Of a DNA stretch of 22,868 bases, positions 21,626 to 22,868 are shown in pieces. Both the position numbers and the translations under genes were made by a program. Source of the DNA: a virus. The stretch is taken from the IMG/VR virus record IMGVR_UViG_3300018428_000205, positions 1 to 22,868 of that record. One strand, given 5' to 3'. Within the stretch, counting starts at the first letter, position 1. Each line of letters starts with the position of its first letter. The notes under the pieces were generated by a model. That model did no database searches and was not told the origin of the DNA. It worked only from the letters and a program-made list of their open reading frames with translations.

Positions 21626-22810
21626 ATGTCAACTCAACCAATGTCAAGACAAGATGCAAGAGACTATGTTTCAAGGTCAAGCAAAGGTCTTCAAATGATG
21701 TTCAGAGATTTCAACTTGAATGATTTTGATGCAACTATGCTTAGCCGAAATATTTGGGGAGATCTACCACCAGAATCTCTAATTTGGGGGTATAATTCCG
21801 AAATTCAATCTCTTGGACCAGAAAACTTTCACACAGAAGTTTTAGAAAAAATGGCTAAAAGTTTAAACAACGTAGCCAGCAAAAAAGGTGATCAAGTAGT
21901 TCAAAAAGCAATTACTACCACTTCAGCATCTGCCTTTATACCAATATTCATTGATCCAACATTAGTGGATATTGTAAAAAGGGAGACACCATACTTATCC
22001 ATGGTACCAAAGAAAACAATGGCTGGTAAAACAGTTAACGTACCAAGAAGAACCTCTGGTGTAACACCTACATTTAACGCAGATGATGCAAGCAGCCTTT
22101 CAATACTCGATCAAACCTATGGCGACATCAATGTTACTGTTAAGTATCTATATGCAGCTGGACAAGTCAGTGGGCCTGCTATTAAAACATCAGAGCAAAC
22201 TTTGAACTTGAAACAAGCTAACATTCAGCATACTTTCTTAGATTTACAAAAATACAGAGAAAGTATCATGATGAGAGGTGTAATCTCAAACGGAACTGAA
22301 ACATGGACAGGATCAAGATTAACTGTCGCAAATGGTTATGATGGTGTATTCAAAAGAGTACACGAAGATGCAAGTGGTAATGAAACCGAGTTAAACGGTG
22401 GATCAGCAATTGGATTAGGAGATGTAGATGATGGTATTGAAACCATATTAACCAATGGTGGTAAACCAGATTATGGTATAATGGATTTCAACACTGGTAA
22501 GAACTTCATGCAAACTGCAAGAACTTATCAAAGATTAGGATCAAATGAAATTGATTTAGGTCATGCAATCGGTAGATTGTCAATTGATCAAACACCATTC
22601 TTTGCTACAAACCAATTATTAACTACTGCTAACAACAAATCATTCTTTATCTCAGATCAAAGAGCTGCAGAATTAAGAGTGTTAATGCCAGATACATACG
22701 TAGATGTTGCACAAGATCTCACCGATACAGAAAGGTACTTCTGGAAAGCATATGAAACTATGGTTGTTTCAGCACCAGAATGGATTGCTACTGTTAACGG
22801 TGGAGTATAG
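21626..22810 (+). CDS. Major capsid protein (HK97 fold)
   Basis: A 394-residue major capsid protein. It has an N-terminal helical arm of about 100 residues (MSRQDARDYVSRSSKGLQMM onward). The block SAFIPIFIDPTLVDIVKRET and then VPKKTMAGKTVNVPRRTSG is typical of the start of the HK97-fold N-arm and E-loop. The A domain lies in the C-terminal half (GKPDYGIMDFNTGKNFMQTA, RYFWKAYETMVVSAPEWIAT). The position just after the protease is canonical. The arm before residue about 100 may be the part removed by the protease. The start is certain: AGGAGATATAAAAA precedes the ATG. Confidence 0.9.
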   Translation: MSTQPMSRQDARDYVSRSSKGLQMMFRDFNLNDFDATMLSRNIWGDLPPESLIWGYNSEIQSLGPENFHTEVLEKMAKSLNNVASKKGDQVVQKAITTTSASAFIPIFIDPTLVDIVKRETPYLSMVPKKTMAGKTVNVPRRTSGVTPTFNADDASSLSILDQTYGDINVTVKYLYAAGQVSGPAIKTSEQTLNLKQANIQHTFLDLQKYRESIMMRGVISNGTETWTGSRLTVANGYDGVFKRVHEDASGNETELNGGSAIGLGDVDDGIETILTNGGKPDYGIMDFNTGKNFMQTARTYQRLGSNEIDLGHAIGRLSIDQTPFFATNQLLTTANNKSFFISDQRAAELRVLMPDTYVDVAQDLTDTERYFWKAYETMVVSAPEWIATVNGGV

Positions 22811-22821
22811 GGGGTATTATT

Positions 22822-22868
22822 ATGGGTACAGCAACTTTCTCAGAAACTGATCATGACTTGTGGGGACA
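22822..22868 (+). CDS. Start of a further head gene (runs off right edge)
   Basis: ATG 11 nt after the capsid stop, with a GGGGG run about 7 nt upstream. The visible start reads MGTATFSETDHDLWG. The frame is open to the window's end. Too short to identify; the position suggests a head or neck protein. Confidence 0.5.
   Translation, partial: MGTATFSETDHDLWG

Overview
This AT-rich window is a piece of the genome of a tailed (Caudoviricetes, HK97-type) archaeal virus or provirus. The viral identity rests on a large terminase, a major capsid protein, a prohead protease, a head-tail connector and a full tail block (terminator, tube, frameshifted chaperone pair, tape measure). The archaeal assignment rests on a two-part RFC clamp loader, a candidate PCNA-like sliding clamp, and TATA-like boxes centred about 25-27 nt before start codons, which implies mostly leaderless first genes. 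Genes inside operons instead carry Shine-Dalgarno (SD) sequences. A Rab/Ras-like small GTPase gene points to a host that uses such GTPases. Asgard archaea are the obvious candidate, but this is inference; other mesophilic archaea such as marine Euryarchaeota cannot be excluded.

Layout. (1) 1-6063, minus strand: the tail operon, in order tail terminator, major tail protein, chaperone G / G-T, tape measure. The tape measure is open for 1137 codons and runs off the left edge. (2) 6209-8005, plus strand: terminase large subunit behind its own TATA box. (3) 8132-12518, minus strand: a replication/repair block with RFC small subunit, Cas4/RecB-like nuclease, a conserved phage protein, a winged-helix protein and an RFC-large-like ATPase, plus three small unknowns upstream. 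(4) 12608-20025, plus strand: an unknown protein, the GTPase, the clamp-like protein, head-tail connector, small proteins including a 33-residue membrane peptide and a zinc-binding protein, a DUF3987-like helicase, and unknowns including a coiled-coil/membrane pair. (5) 20123 to the right edge, plus strand: protease with a very acidic tail, major capsid protein, and the start of one more gene. No portal gene is visible.

How the parts fit. RFC small and large with the clamp-like protein and the helicase would make a partial virus-encoded archaeal-type replisome; no polymerase or primase is recognisable here. Protease plus scaffold and capsid protein build the head, terminase fills it, the connector joins it to the tail. 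The strongest unlisted signal is a textbook -1 slippery heptamer (A AAA AAG) in the tail-chaperone gene leading into a second frame that has no start codon of its own near its beginning. Intergenic gaps are all short; none exceeds 300 bases. No tRNA, rRNA, CRISPR array or insertion sequence was seen.
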